This document shows positions 25,559 to 32,898 of a stretch of DNA of 64,000 nt, in pieces. A model generated the notes under the pieces. It did not search any database, was not told where the DNA came from, and was given only the letters and a program-made list of their open reading frames with translations. The position numbers and the translations under genes were made by a program. Source of the stretch: Bacillota bacterium (GTDB lineage Bacteria; Bacillota; Clostridia; Christensenellales; SZUA-584). Location of the stretch: NCBI GenBank assembly GCA_023390815.1, contig JAEWCC010000028.1:141361-205360 (forward strand), given 5' to 3'. Positions within the stretch are counted from its first letter, which is position 1. The number at the start of each line of letters is the position of its first letter.

Positions 25559-26464
25559 ATGGCAAAAACGTTTCGTTTGTATCAAATCGATGCATTTACC
25601 AGGCAAAAGCTCGCGGGCAATCCCGCCGGTGTGGTGACCAATGCGGACGGGCTCAGCGAACAGCAGATGCAGCAGATCGCGCGCGAGATGAACAACTCCG
25701 AAACGGCGTTTATACTTTCTCCGGACGACGATACGCACGACGTTCGCGTCCGTTTCTTCACGCCGACGAGGGAGGTCCCGATCTGCGGCCACGCAACCAT
25801 CGCGGCCCACTATGCAAGGGCAATGGAGAACGACCTTAAGTCCGTCAGGGTAATCCAGAAAACCGGAGCAGGCATCCTGCCCGTCGATATCGTGCGCACC
25901 GGCGATGATTTCGAGATCATCATGACGCAGGGGCGCATCGAATTCGGAGATATCCTGACAGGAAAACCGCTTAAAACGCTGATGGACGCGCTGGGCATCG
26001 CGCAGCAGGACTTGCGGGAAGATTGTCCCGTCGCGATCGTTTCTACCGGACATTCCAAGGTGATGGTAGGCATCAGGGAAGAGAGCTTATTGCACCGCCT
26101 GAATCCCAAAATGGATATGCTCGCAAAGCTCAGCGGCGAGATTGGGTGCAACGGATACTACGTATTTACGATGGACGCAGACGAAAACCCGTTGGTGCAT
26201 GGGAGAATGTTCGCGCCCGCGATCGGGATCAATGAGGACCCGGTTACGGGCAACGCCAACGGCCCGCTGGGCGCGTACCTCGTACGTTACGGGCTGGCGG
26301 ACCATCACGGTGAGGCGTTTACTTTTGAAGCGGTACAGGGGGAGGCAATCGGCCGGGCGGGAACGATGCGCGTGCGTGTCAAAATAGAAAACGGCGAACC
26401 CATCGAAGTGAAAATTGCAGGCAACGCCGTGATCGCTTTTAAGACTGTGTTGGTTTTGGAATAG
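25559..26464 (+). CDS. PhzF-family isomerase-like protein
   Basis: 301 residues, standard PhzF length. It opens with FRLYQIDAFTRQKLAGNPAG, followed by NNSETAFIL (catalytic Glu region), FTPTREVPICGHATIAAHY and EDPVTGNANGPLGAYLV, all signature PhzF segments. The two-lobed diaminopimelate-epimerase-like fold would catalyse a proton shift; the substrate of non-phenazine homologues is generally unknown. The start ATG at 25559 follows AAAGGATATACC. It stands alone, with no other phenazine genes near. Confidence 0.88.
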   Translation: MAKTFRLYQIDAFTRQKLAGNPAGVVTNADGLSEQQMQQIAREMNNSETAFILSPDDDTHDVRVRFFTPTREVPICGHATIAAHYARAMENDLKSVRVIQKTGAGILPVDIVRTGDDFEIIMTQGRIEFGDILTGKPLKTLMDALGIAQQDLREDCPVAIVSTGHSKVMVGIREESLLHRLNPKMDMLAKLSGEIGCNGYYVFTMDADENPLVHGRMFAPAIGINEDPVTGNANGPLGAYLVRYGLADHHGEAFTFEAVQGEAIGRAGTMRVRVKIENGEPIEVKIAGNAVIAFKTVLVLE

Positions 26465-26755
26465 AGAAAATCGGCGGCGCTGGGCCGACGACGATTCATA
26501 ACGCTGGATTTTCTAATATTCTTCCTTTTATAAGCATCGCCGTGTGTGGCAGGGTTATTGCGGCTGAAAATGCATGTTGGTAAAAAGTGCAGTTTCATTA
26601 TAATAACGATATTCGGAATCCCAATATAAATTCTATCAGAAACCCGCAATAAGCCCCGGGCCAGGATTCAATGAACGCGTGTTTTTCGGGCTGATGGCAG
26701 GCTCTGCGCTGCGAAAGAACGACGAAAAGGTCTGGGTTCGCAAGACGAATAGGCA

Positions 26756-26784
26756 TTGACAATCCCCGCGCAATATGATAAATT
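26756..26784 (+). promoter_or_regulatory. promoter of rpmG-secE-nusG-rpl operon
   Basis: TTGACA at 26756-26761, 17-bp spacer, TAAATT at 26779-26784, about 80 bp before rpmG. Confidence 0.5.
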
Positions 26785-26805
26785 ACCCTATGGTGTGCTA
26801 AAGCG

Positions 26806-26826
26806 AAGGCTGCTCAAGCCTTTTTT
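26806..26826 (+). terminator. terminator-like hairpin in the rpmG leader (possible attenuator)
   Basis: AAGGCT-GCTCA-AGCCTT followed by TTTTAG, between the predicted promoter and the rpmG ribosome site. No competing antiterminator arm was identified. Confidence 0.45.
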
Positions 26827-26862
26827 AGATTGCGCTGAAGAACAAGTGTAAGGAGAAAAGCC

Positions 26863-27012
26863 ATGCGTACCAAGATCACGCTGGCTTGCAGCGAGTGCAA
26901 GCAGAGAAACTATGACTCTATGAAGAACAAGAAGAACGATCCTGACCGACTCGAGATGAAGAAGTATTGCCGTTTCTGCAAGAAACATACCGCACACAAG
27001 GAGACCAAATAG
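26863..27012 (+). CDS. rpmG: 50S ribosomal protein L33
   Basis: 49 residues. MRTKITLACSECKQRNY at the start and CRFCKKHT near the end give the two CxxC zinc-ligand pairs of the C+ type of L33. The ribosome site AAGGAG precedes the ATG at 9-10 nt. It is first in the classical rpmG-secE-nusG order of Firmicutes. Confidence 0.95.
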   Translation: MRTKITLACSECKQRNYDSMKNKKNDPDRLEMKKYCRFCKKHTAHKETK

Positions 27013-27064
27013 TATAAACCGCGTACTTTTGGGTAATTTATTAAACATTTAGGATGTGAGGGCA

Positions 27065-27340
27065 ATGGCAAAGACAAAGTTACTCGGTAACGACCGTAAA
27101 GAGAAGCTCGAACAGCAAAAGAAAGCCGCCAAGGCCGCGAACAAGAAAAAGCGTAAGAGCCCTGCACGGTTTTTCAAGGACATCTATTCTGAGCTGAAAA
27201 AGGTAACATGGCCGACTTTCAAGGATCTGGTTAAGTATACTGGAGCGGTCATTGCGTTCATACTCGTTCTGGCGGTCATCGTCGGCCTGATGGATGCGGG
27301 ATTCAAGAGCTTGTTCGAACTTGTTCTCAAACAGTCCTGA
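27065..27340 (+). CDS. secE: preprotein translocase subunit SecE
   Basis: 91 residues from ATG 27065. A highly basic cytoplasmic N terminus precedes the conserved ARFFKDIYSELKKVTWPT amphipathic segment and a single membrane helix (VIAFILVLAVIVGLM). It clamps SecY in the protein-export channel. It lies 52 bp after rpmG and 83 bp before nusG. Confidence 0.95.
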   Translation: MAKTKLLGNDRKEKLEQQKKAAKAANKKKRKSPARFFKDIYSELKKVTWPTFKDLVKYTGAVIAFILVLAVIVGLMDAGFKSLFELVLKQS

Positions 27341-27423
27341 GGGCGCGGGATACAAGAACTTGTTTGAACGTGCAACAATAAGGAGGCGTGTTGCCCTGAC
27401 GCAGCGGCGATGCGACAACAATT

Positions 27424-28047
27424 ATGTCGGATGAAATGATACCCGGCGGCGTCATTGACGCACCGGATGCAGCAATCGAACAGAATAAAAAGCCCGACGG
27501 CCCGATCGGCGTATTCATCAAGCAGGAAAAGACGGATAAGCCGTATTGGTATGTCGTCCACACCTATTCCGGCTACGAGAATAAGGTGAAGGCAAACCTC
27601 GAAAAAGCCATTATCAACCGCGGCTTTGAAGACGTTATTCTTGAAGTGAAGGTCCCGATGGAAGAAACCATCGAGATGAAGAACGGCAAGAAAAAGCACG
27701 TCATGAAGAAGATGTACCCCGGTTACGTGATGGTCAAAATGATACTCGACGACGAGACGTGGTACGTTGTGCGTAACACGCGCGGCGTTACGGGTTTCGT
27801 GGGGCCGGGCAGCAAGCCTATACCGCTGACCGATAAGGAAGTGCGGGCAATGGGCGTCGAGAACGTACAGATCAAGCTCGACGTCGAAGTGGGCGAGAAT
27901 GTGATGGTAACCTCAGGGCCGCTGGAGAGCTTTGTCGGCGTGGTCAAAGAGGTCAACGCAGAAAAGCAGAAGGTCAAGGTCGTGGTGTCCATGTTCGGAC
28001 GCGATACGCTCGTAGACCTCGACTTCGTACAAATCAAGCGCATATAA
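27424..28047 (+). CDS. nusG: transcription termination/antitermination protein NusG
   Basis: 207 residues. The NGN domain starts at about residue 41 (YWYVVHTYSGYENKV) and the KOW domain sits near 150-205 (VMVTSGPLESFVGVVKEV). It binds RNA polymerase and modulates pausing and Rho or ribosome coupling. The first 40 residues are a non-conserved extension rich in acidic and Pro/Lys residues. The ATG used has no good ribosome site; the best AAGGAGG (27380-27386) lies 37 nt upstream and is separated from the frame by an in-frame TGA at 27397-27399. The start is therefore uncertain. Confidence 0.93.
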   Translation: MSDEMIPGGVIDAPDAAIEQNKKPDGPIGVFIKQEKTDKPYWYVVHTYSGYENKVKANLEKAIINRGFEDVILEVKVPMEETIEMKNGKKKHVMKKMYPGYVMVKMILDDETWYVVRNTRGVTGFVGPGSKPIPLTDKEVRAMGVENVQIKLDVEVGENVMVTSGPLESFVGVVKEVNAEKQKVKVVVSMFGRDTLVDLDFVQIKRI

Positions 28048-28069
28048 AGGGCATTGCCCTTTAAGACAA

Positions 28070-28117
28070 GTGGGAGGAACATGGCGCTCACGCGCTCCGA
28101 TTTCCGCTTGTACCACA
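28070..28117 (+). promoter_or_regulatory. candidate ribosomal protein L1 binding site before rplK
   Basis: GTGGGAGG (28070-28077) and TACCACA (28111-28117) can close a stem through GTGG/CCAC. The same pair recurs between rplK and rplA. It resembles the L1 target mimic used for autogenous control of L11-L1 operons. Confidence 0.5.
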
Positions 28118-28139
28118 ATATACTATAGGAGGAGTAACC

Positions 28140-28565
28140 ATGGCGAAAAAGATCACCGGTTACGTCAAACTGCAGATACCTGCAGGCAAAGCGACGCCCG
28201 CGCCGCCCGTCGGCCCGGCTTTAGGTCAGCACGGCGTCAACATTATGGGCTTCTGCAAGGAGTTCAACGAAAAGACCGCCAAACAGGTGGGCTACATCAT
28301 CCCCGTCGTCATCACGGTGTACGCGGACAGAACGTTCACGTTCATCATGAAGACGCCGCCGGCACCCGTGCTCATCAAGAAGGCCATCGGCCTCGAGAAG
28401 GGCAGCGGAGAGCCGCGGTCCAAAAAGGTTGGCAAGATCACCAAGGCGCAGTGCAGGGAGATTGGCGAGCTGAAAATGCCCGATCTCAACGCGGCCAGCG
28501 TCGATGCCGCCGCCCGCATGATTGCAGGTACTGCAAGAAGCATGGGCGTCGAGGTTGTTGACTGA
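28140..28565 (+). CDS. rplK: 50S ribosomal protein L11
   Basis: 141 residues. The opening KKITGYVKLQIPAGKATPAPP and PVGPALGQHGVNIMGF are invariant L11 features; the RNA-binding C-terminal domain has KKVGKITKAQ. It forms the GTPase-associated centre with 23S rRNA and the L10-L12 stalk. It follows nusG after 92 bp containing an L1-type element. Confidence 0.97.
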   Translation: MAKKITGYVKLQIPAGKATPAPPVGPALGQHGVNIMGFCKEFNEKTAKQVGYIIPVVITVYADRTFTFIMKTPPAPVLIKKAIGLEKGSGEPRSKKVGKITKAQCREIGELKMPDLNAASVDAAARMIAGTARSMGVEVVD

Positions 28566-28572
28566 GGAGGAA

Positions 28573-28599
28573 GTGGGAGGCTTTTAGCCGTTAACCACA
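28573..28599 (+). promoter_or_regulatory. candidate ribosomal protein L1 binding site between rplK and rplA
   Basis: GTGGGAGG (28573-28580) and AACCACA (28593-28599) repeat the motif seen upstream of rplK, here just before the rplA ribosome site (GGGAGG). Confidence 0.5.
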
Positions 28600-28610
28600 G
28601 GGAGGATTGT

Positions 28611-29303
28611 ATGAAAAGAGGAAAGAAATATCTCGAAAGCTTAAAGGCTTTTGACAAGACGAACCTGTACGATCCGGGTGATGCACTGCAGATCTCGGTC
28701 GATACCGCCAAAGCGAAGTTCGACGAGACGATCGAAGTTTCCATCCGCCTGGGCGTAGACCCGCGCCATGCCGACCAGCAGGTCCGCGGCGCGATCGTGC
28801 TCCCGCACGGAACCGGCAAAACTGTCCGCGTGCTCGTATTTGCCAAGGGCGACCTTGCGAAGGAAGCCGAGGAAGCCGGCGCCGATTACGTCGGCGGCGA
28901 CGAGTTCGTAGAGAAGATTCAGAAAGAGAACTGGTTCGAGTTTGACGTCTGCGTCGCGGCCCCCGATATGATGGGCGTGGTTGGTAAAATCGGCCGCGTA
29001 CTCGGTCCTAAGGGCCTCATGCCGAACCCGAAGTCCGGTACGGTTACGCGCGAAATCGCCAAGGCGATTGCGGATATCAAAGCCGGTAAGGTGGAGTACC
29101 GCGTCGACAAGACCTCCATCGTTCACGTCATCATCGGCAAGAAGAGCTTCGGCAGAGAAAAACTGCAGGAGAACCTTGCGGCGCTGATGGAAGCGGTCAT
29201 CAAAGCCAAGCCGTCCGCGGCGAAGGGCACGTATTTAAAGAGCGTCGTCGTTTCGTCCACGATGGGCCCCGGCGTCAAAATCAACCCGCTTCGCTTTATG
29301 TAG
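28611..29303 (+). CDS. rplA: 50S ribosomal protein L1
   Basis: 230 residues. The segments RGAIVLPHGTGKTVRVLVF, LGPKGLMPNPKSGTVT and the C-terminal STMGPGVKIN are diagnostic. It binds the mobile L1 stalk of 23S rRNA and usually represses its own operon by binding the leader. It comes 45 bp after rplK. Confidence 0.97.
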   Translation: MKRGKKYLESLKAFDKTNLYDPGDALQISVDTAKAKFDETIEVSIRLGVDPRHADQQVRGAIVLPHGTGKTVRVLVFAKGDLAKEAEEAGADYVGGDEFVEKIQKENWFEFDVCVAAPDMMGVVGKIGRVLGPKGLMPNPKSGTVTREIAKAIADIKAGKVEYRVDKTSIVHVIIGKKSFGREKLQENLAALMEAVIKAKPSAAKGTYLKSVVVSSTMGPGVKINPLRFM

Positions 29304-29344
29304 TTGACACGCGGCGTTGCCGCTGTTAAAATGGGTTGGTAAAT

Positions 29345-29476
29345 TGAATAACCTAAGTCTGCCGAAGACACAGGCGCTGCGCCGCAAGGCAAAGCTGAAA
29401 CGTCCTGTCGAGGAGAGCCAGAGATCAAAAAGCGACCCTTTTTGTACGGCTTTCCGTGCAAAAAGGGTTTTTCAAT
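29345..29476 (+). promoter_or_regulatory. ribosomal protein L10 leader with intrinsic attenuator
   Basis: The segment from CCTAAGTCTGCCGAAGACA through AAGCTGAAACGTCCTGTCGA has the kink-turn and stem layout of the L10 leader. It ends in a strong hairpin, CCCTTTTTGTACGG/CCGTGCAAAAAGGG, followed by TTTTT (about 29440-29476). Binding of the L10-L12 complex is expected to favour termination before rplJ. Confidence 0.88.
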
Positions 29477-29510
29477 TACCTCGATTGAATGGTACAGGAG
29501 GTGAAACAAT

Positions 29511-30035
29511 TTGGGTAATGCCATAGAGGCAAAGAAACAGGTCGTGCTGGACATTAAGGACAAGATGGAGCGCGCCAAGGGCATGATATTCTACGATTAC
29601 CGGGGACTGACCGTCTCGGAGGTCACCGAGCTGCGCAACAACCTGCGCGCGGCAGGCGTGGAATACCACGTTCTCAAGAACTCGATGCTGACCCGCGCTG
29701 CGGATATGCTCGAGATCAAGGGGCTGGATGAATACCTGTCCGGGCCTACTGCGGTTGCGTTCGGTTATGCCGATCCGGTCGCGCCGGCGAAAGTGCTCGT
29801 CGAATTCGTCAAAAAGGTCAAGAAGACCGAAATCAAGTCGGGTGTGCTCGGAACCAAGGTGATCGACGCCAAGGGCGTTGAAAGCCTATCGCAGCTCCCG
29901 TCGAGAGAGCAGTTGATTGCACAGCTGGCTGGAACGCTCAACGCGCCCATCTCTGGGCTCGCGCGCAGCTTGTCGGGTATCATCTGCAAGCTCGGATACG
30001 CGCTCAACGCGGTCATCGATCAGAAACAGGCGTAA
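29511..30035 (+). CDS. rplJ: 50S ribosomal protein L10
   Basis: 174 residues from TTG 29511, with AGGAGGTG 7 nt upstream; the TTG gives the conserved N terminus GNAIEAKKQVV. The segments FYDYRGLTVSEVTELR, YHVLKNSMLTRAA and LSGPTAVAFGY are typical. It anchors L12 dimers through its C-terminal helix. It is preceded by its autoregulatory leader and followed by rplL after 41 bp. Confidence 0.96.
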   Translation: MGNAIEAKKQVVLDIKDKMERAKGMIFYDYRGLTVSEVTELRNNLRAAGVEYHVLKNSMLTRAADMLEIKGLDEYLSGPTAVAFGYADPVAPAKVLVEFVKKVKKTEIKSGVLGTKVIDAKGVESLSQLPSREQLIAQLAGTLNAPISGLARSLSGIICKLGYALNAVIDQKQA

Positions 30036-30076
30036 GGGTTACGCACAAAATTTGAAAATTAACGGAGGATATTTAA

Positions 30077-30451
30077 ATGAACATTCAGGAAATGTTAGAG
30101 TCCATTGAGAAAATGACAGTGCTGGAGCTCTCCGAGCTCGTTAAGGCTATCGAAGACAAGTTTGGCGTGAGCGCCGCTGCGCCTGTGGCGGTTGCTGCTG
30201 CGGGTCCGGCTGCTGCCGCTGCTCCGGTTGAAGAAGAGAAGACCGAGTTTGACGTGGTTCTGAAGGACGTAGGCCCCGAGAAGATCAAGGTCATCAAGGT
30301 CGTCCGTGAGCTCACCGGCCTGGGCCTGAAGGAAGCCAAAGATGTCGTTGACGGCGCTCCGAGCACCGTTAAGGAAGGCATCTCGAAAGAAGAAGCTGCG
30401 AACATGGTCGAGAAGTTCAAAGAAGTCGGCGCTGTTTGCGAAGTGAAATAA
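30077..30451 (+). CDS. rplL: 50S ribosomal protein L7/L12
   Basis: 124 residues. The N-terminal dimerisation helices (MLESIEKMTVLELSELVKAI), an Ala/Pro-rich hinge (AAPVAVAAAGPAAAAAP) and the C-terminal factor-binding domain (LKDVGPEKIKVIKVVREL) are all present. It recruits translational GTPases. It is the last gene of the run: a strong terminator follows and rpoB is absent here. Confidence 0.97.
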   Translation: MNIQEMLESIEKMTVLELSELVKAIEDKFGVSAAAPVAVAAAGPAAAAAPVEEEKTEFDVVLKDVGPEKIKVIKVVRELTGLGLKEAKDVVDGAPSTVKEGISKEEAANMVEKFKEVGAVCEVK

Positions 30452-30467
30452 CTTCTGACATACCGAA

Positions 30468-30500
30468 GACCGGCTGCATCTGCGGCCGGTTTTTTATTTT
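30468..30500 (+). terminator. terminator after rplL
   Basis: ACCGGC/GCCGGT hairpin with a 10-nt loop followed by TTTTTATTTTT, 17 bp after the rplL stop. Confidence 0.85.
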
Positions 30501-30508
30501 TCCCGAGC

Positions 30509-30538
30509 TTGAACGCAACTCAGTGCGTATGGTATCAT
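30509..30538 (+). promoter_or_regulatory. promoter of DMT transporter gene
   Basis: TTGAAC (30509-30514), 18-bp spacer, TATCAT (30533-30538). It predicts a leader of about 155 nt. Confidence 0.5.
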
Positions 30539-30544
30539 AGTGCG

Positions 30545-30684
30545 GATTTGTTTTTTACGGAAAAGACGAGTGTAGTTTACGAACAGGCCCATGCCATTCC
30601 AGAGGCTGGCCTGCCAATCGCAAACCAAAAAGCATACAAAGGTTTGGTAGCGGCACGTCCCGACCACAAACGAAGGTCGTGCCC
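30545..30684 (+). other. structured 5' leader of the DMT transporter gene
   Basis: Three stems can form in series. CAGGCC/GGCCTG pairs at 30584-30613 and CAAACC/GGTTTG at 30621-30646. GGCACG plus ACC pairs with GGT plus CGTGCC at 30652-30683, with a 5-nt bulge. The last stem ends 7 nt before the AAGGAGG site, close enough to influence translation. It matches no riboswitch class I can name. Confidence 0.4.
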
Positions 30685-30701
30685 GGTCTTAAGGAGGTAC
30701 G

Positions 30702-31574
30702 ATGCGCGGCAATGCAAAAGGCCCGCTGATGATCGCCGCAACGGCGATCCTGTGGAGCTTCGGAGGTCTGCTGATTAAATTGATTCCCTGGGATGCGATG
30801 ACCATCGTGGGCGTCCGCTCACTGATCGCGGGGATCGTGATGGCGATCTACATGCGCCGCCCGCGCATTTCCATGACGCGTTCGGTGATACTGGGCGGGG
30901 TGTGTATGGCAGGTACCACGATACTTTTCGTGTTTGCCAACAAGCTGACGAGCGCTGCAAACGCGATCGTGCTGCAGTACGTTTCGCCAATCTTTGTGCT
31001 GATATTCTCTGCCCTGTTCTTCGGCAAACGCTTTCGTGCTTTTGATATCACGGCAGTCGTCGTGGTGTTTTTCGGTATCGCCCTGTTCTTCTTCGACGGT
31101 TTGGAGCCGGGCGTAATGCTCGGCAATATACTCGCGGTGCTTGCGGGCGTGTGCTTCGCGGGTGTGTTTCTCGTCAACCAGATGAAGGGCGCAAAGCCGG
31201 AGGAAGCACTGCTGCTGGGGCACATCATCAACGCTGCCGTAGGCATTCCGTTCGCTGTGACCAACGTCACGTTTGAACCCGGACCATGGCTCTATATCGT
31301 GCTGCTCGGCGTATTTCAGCTGGGTATCGCGTACGTGCTTTTCTCAATCGGCATCAAGCATACGCCGCCCGTTGCCGCTTCATTGATCGCCGCACTGGAA
31401 CCGCTGCTCAACCCGATATGGGTGCTGCTGATTACGGGGGAGAAGCCGGGCCTTTTCGCGCTGATCGCCGGAGTGGTCGTCATCGTTACCATCGTGCTTT
31501 ACAGCATCCGGTCGGCAAAGAGAAAGGCCGAGCCCGCGCCGCTGCTTACAACTGCTGATGCACTTCGTGAGTAG
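30702..31574 (+). CDS. DMT superfamily (EamA) transporter
   Basis: 290 residues with ten predicted membrane helices in two EamA repeats: the first from about 5 to 135 (TAILWSFGGLLIKLIPWDAM), the second from about 150 to 275 (IAALEPLLNPIWVLLITGE). The short basic tail is cytoplasmic. Such carriers export amino acids, nucleobases or other metabolites; the substrate cannot be told from sequence. Strong ribosome site AAGGAGG. A long structured leader precedes the gene. Confidence 0.87.
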   Translation: MRGNAKGPLMIAATAILWSFGGLLIKLIPWDAMTIVGVRSLIAGIVMAIYMRRPRISMTRSVILGGVCMAGTTILFVFANKLTSAANAIVLQYVSPIFVLIFSALFFGKRFRAFDITAVVVVFFGIALFFFDGLEPGVMLGNILAVLAGVCFAGVFLVNQMKGAKPEEALLLGHIINAAVGIPFAVTNVTFEPGPWLYIVLLGVFQLGIAYVLFSIGIKHTPPVAASLIAALEPLLNPIWVLLITGEKPGLFALIAGVVVIVTIVLYSIRSAKRKAEPAPLLTTADALRE

Positions 31575-31650
31575 TATACCTGCCCTGATTGTCTTTCCGC
31601 ACGTCCCGTGATAGAATACGTATGTTCGATCTTTTTAACGGAGGATGCGC

Positions 31651-32226
31651 ATGAAATATGAAATCGCTCCCGTCGGAGCGGGCAACGTGCAGGCATATCT
31701 GGACTTCTTCGACACCCGAGCCTTCTGCGACAACCCGGACTGGGCAGGCTGCTACTGCGTATTCAACCACTTTGCAGGTGAGGGCGAAGCGTGGATGGCA
31801 CGCACCGCAGCGCAGAACCGCGCCGAAGCCGAGCGGATGATCCGCGAAGGCAGCCTGAAGGGTTACCTGGCCTTTGCGGACGGTAAGGCTGTCGGCTGGT
31901 GCAACGTGAACGATAAACGCGTCTACCCGCACTTTGCCGATGTCGGCGAGGACGATGGGTCGCGTGTTAGCGCGGTCACCTGTTTTGTGATTGATCCCGA
32001 GCATCGTCGGCAGGGCGTCGCACGGGCGCTGTTACAGCGCGCCTGCGAGGACTACGCTACTGCGGGCTACGACTATATGGAAAGCTACCCGACCGTTGGA
32101 GAGGGAACGTGTGCCTCACACTACCACGGCCATCCCGCGATGTATGAGGGCGAAGGCTTTATCACCCATTTGGAGTTGGAAGACCGTTTGTGCATGAGAA
32201 AACCGCTGAAAGGAGCCAATCTGTGA
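31651..32226 (+). CDS. GNAT family N-acetyltransferase
   Basis: 191 residues from ATG 31651, 8 nt after GGAGG; the ATG at 31645 is too close to that site. The acetyl-CoA loop is VIDPEHRRQGVARALLQRA, the conserved R/Q-x-x-G-x-A motif of the fold. The N-terminal half has NPDWAGCYCVFNHF, a pattern seen in YoaP-like or small-molecule acetyltransferases. The acceptor is unknown. Its stop overlaps the start of the next gene. Confidence 0.8.
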   Translation: MKYEIAPVGAGNVQAYLDFFDTRAFCDNPDWAGCYCVFNHFAGEGEAWMARTAAQNRAEAERMIREGSLKGYLAFADGKAVGWCNVNDKRVYPHFADVGEDDGSRVSAVTCFVIDPEHRRQGVARALLQRACEDYATAGYDYMESYPTVGEGTCASHYHGHPAMYEGEGFITHLELEDRLCMRKPLKGANL

Positions 32227-32693
32227 AGATTGCCTGCCATGCGGATACGCCGATTGGAAGACTGACCGCGATATACGAGGACGGTATCATCCGCCGCGTG
32301 CTGTTTGAGGACGAACTCTACAGCGAGGTGGACGTTGAGACCGACGATACGCTGCCGTTTGCGCAGCAGATCGCGGAGTACTTTCGCGGAGAGCGCAAAA
32401 CGTTTGATCTGCCGTTCCGCCTTTACGGCACCAAGTTTGCGCAGGAGGTTTACGCGGCTGTACTGCGCATTCCATACGGGCAGACCGCTTCCTACAGCGA
32501 CATCGCACTCCGGGCGGGGCATCCGCGGGCGATGCGCGCCGTGGGCAACGTGATGCACGATACACCGGTGCCCATCGTGATCCCCTGCCACCGCGTAGTG
32601 CATAAATCCGGCAATAAGATCGCCTACCGCGGCGGAACGGACGAGAAGTTATTCCTGCAGGACATGGAAAAGAGATTTGCCGCTCAGGTGTAA
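32223..32693 (+). CDS. ogt: methylated-DNA--[protein]-cysteine S-methyltransferase
   Basis: 156 residues from GTG 32223, which overlaps the preceding stop codon and has AAAGGAGCC upstream. The active-site PCHRVV carries the acceptor C122; IPYGQTASYSDIAL and RAVGNVMHDTP are the DNA-binding and substrate-binding segments. It removes the methyl group from O6-methylguanine in a single-turnover reaction. The size fits the Ogt type without an Ada domain. Confidence 0.95.
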   Translation: MKIACHADTPIGRLTAIYEDGIIRRVLFEDELYSEVDVETDDTLPFAQQIAEYFRGERKTFDLPFRLYGTKFAQEVYAAVLRIPYGQTASYSDIALRAGHPRAMRAVGNVMHDTPVPIVIPCHRVVHKSGNKIAYRGGTDEKLFLQDMEKRFAAQV

Positions 32694-32717
32694 AGATAAA
32701 TCCACAGCATAATAAGA

Positions 32718-32747
32718 AACCGGTTTCCTTAAGAAACCGGTTATTTT
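32718..32747 (+). terminator. terminator after ogt
   Basis: AACCGGTTTC/GAAACCGGTT, a 10-bp stem, followed by ATTTTTA, 24 bp after the stop. Confidence 0.75.
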
Positions 32748-32780
32748 TATGCGACCATCTCAAAATCCCTGAATATATGG

Positions 32781-32849
32781 TTGTAATCTATCCGAAATCG
32801 TGATATAAATAGATGAAAAGAGAAAACGGTTTCTCTTTCAAATTTGAAA
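32781..32849 (+). promoter_or_regulatory. promoter and operator-like palindrome of Gfo/Idh gene
   Basis: TTGTAA (32781-32786), 17-bp spacer, TATAAA (32804-32809). It is followed by an AGAGAAA/TTTCTCT hairpin (32819-32836) and the perfect 14-bp palindrome TTTCAAATTTGAAA (32836-32849) just downstream of the predicted transcription start. A repressor operator is likely; the regulator is not identified. Confidence 0.45.
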
Positions 32850-32898
32850 CAAAATCGATTCGACTACCAATTCATATACAACTTTAAAGGAGCGGAAC

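Larger units (their letters stand above)
26465..26862. other. intergenic region before rpmG
   Basis: 398 bp without a credible ORF. No tRNA cloverleaf was found. The last 110 bp hold the promoter and a terminator-like hairpin of the rpmG operon (listed separately). The rest shows nothing recognisable. Confidence 0.5.

Noticed and set aside
26465..26755. tRNA or small RNA gene before rpmG, where tRNA genes often lie in Firmicutes
   Set aside because: No cloverleaf, no TTCGA-type T-loop in a stem and no CCA-adjacent acceptor were found.
27388..27424. Selenocysteine or recoded TGA at the start of nusG
   Set aside because: No SECIS-like hairpin directly downstream, TGA is used as a normal stop in neighbouring genes, and NusG has no selenoprotein members.
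30545..30684. DMT leader as a mini-ykkC (guanidine-II) riboswitch
   Set aside because: An ACGA occurs in one loop, but the required pair of short hairpins with exact ACGR tetraloops is absent.
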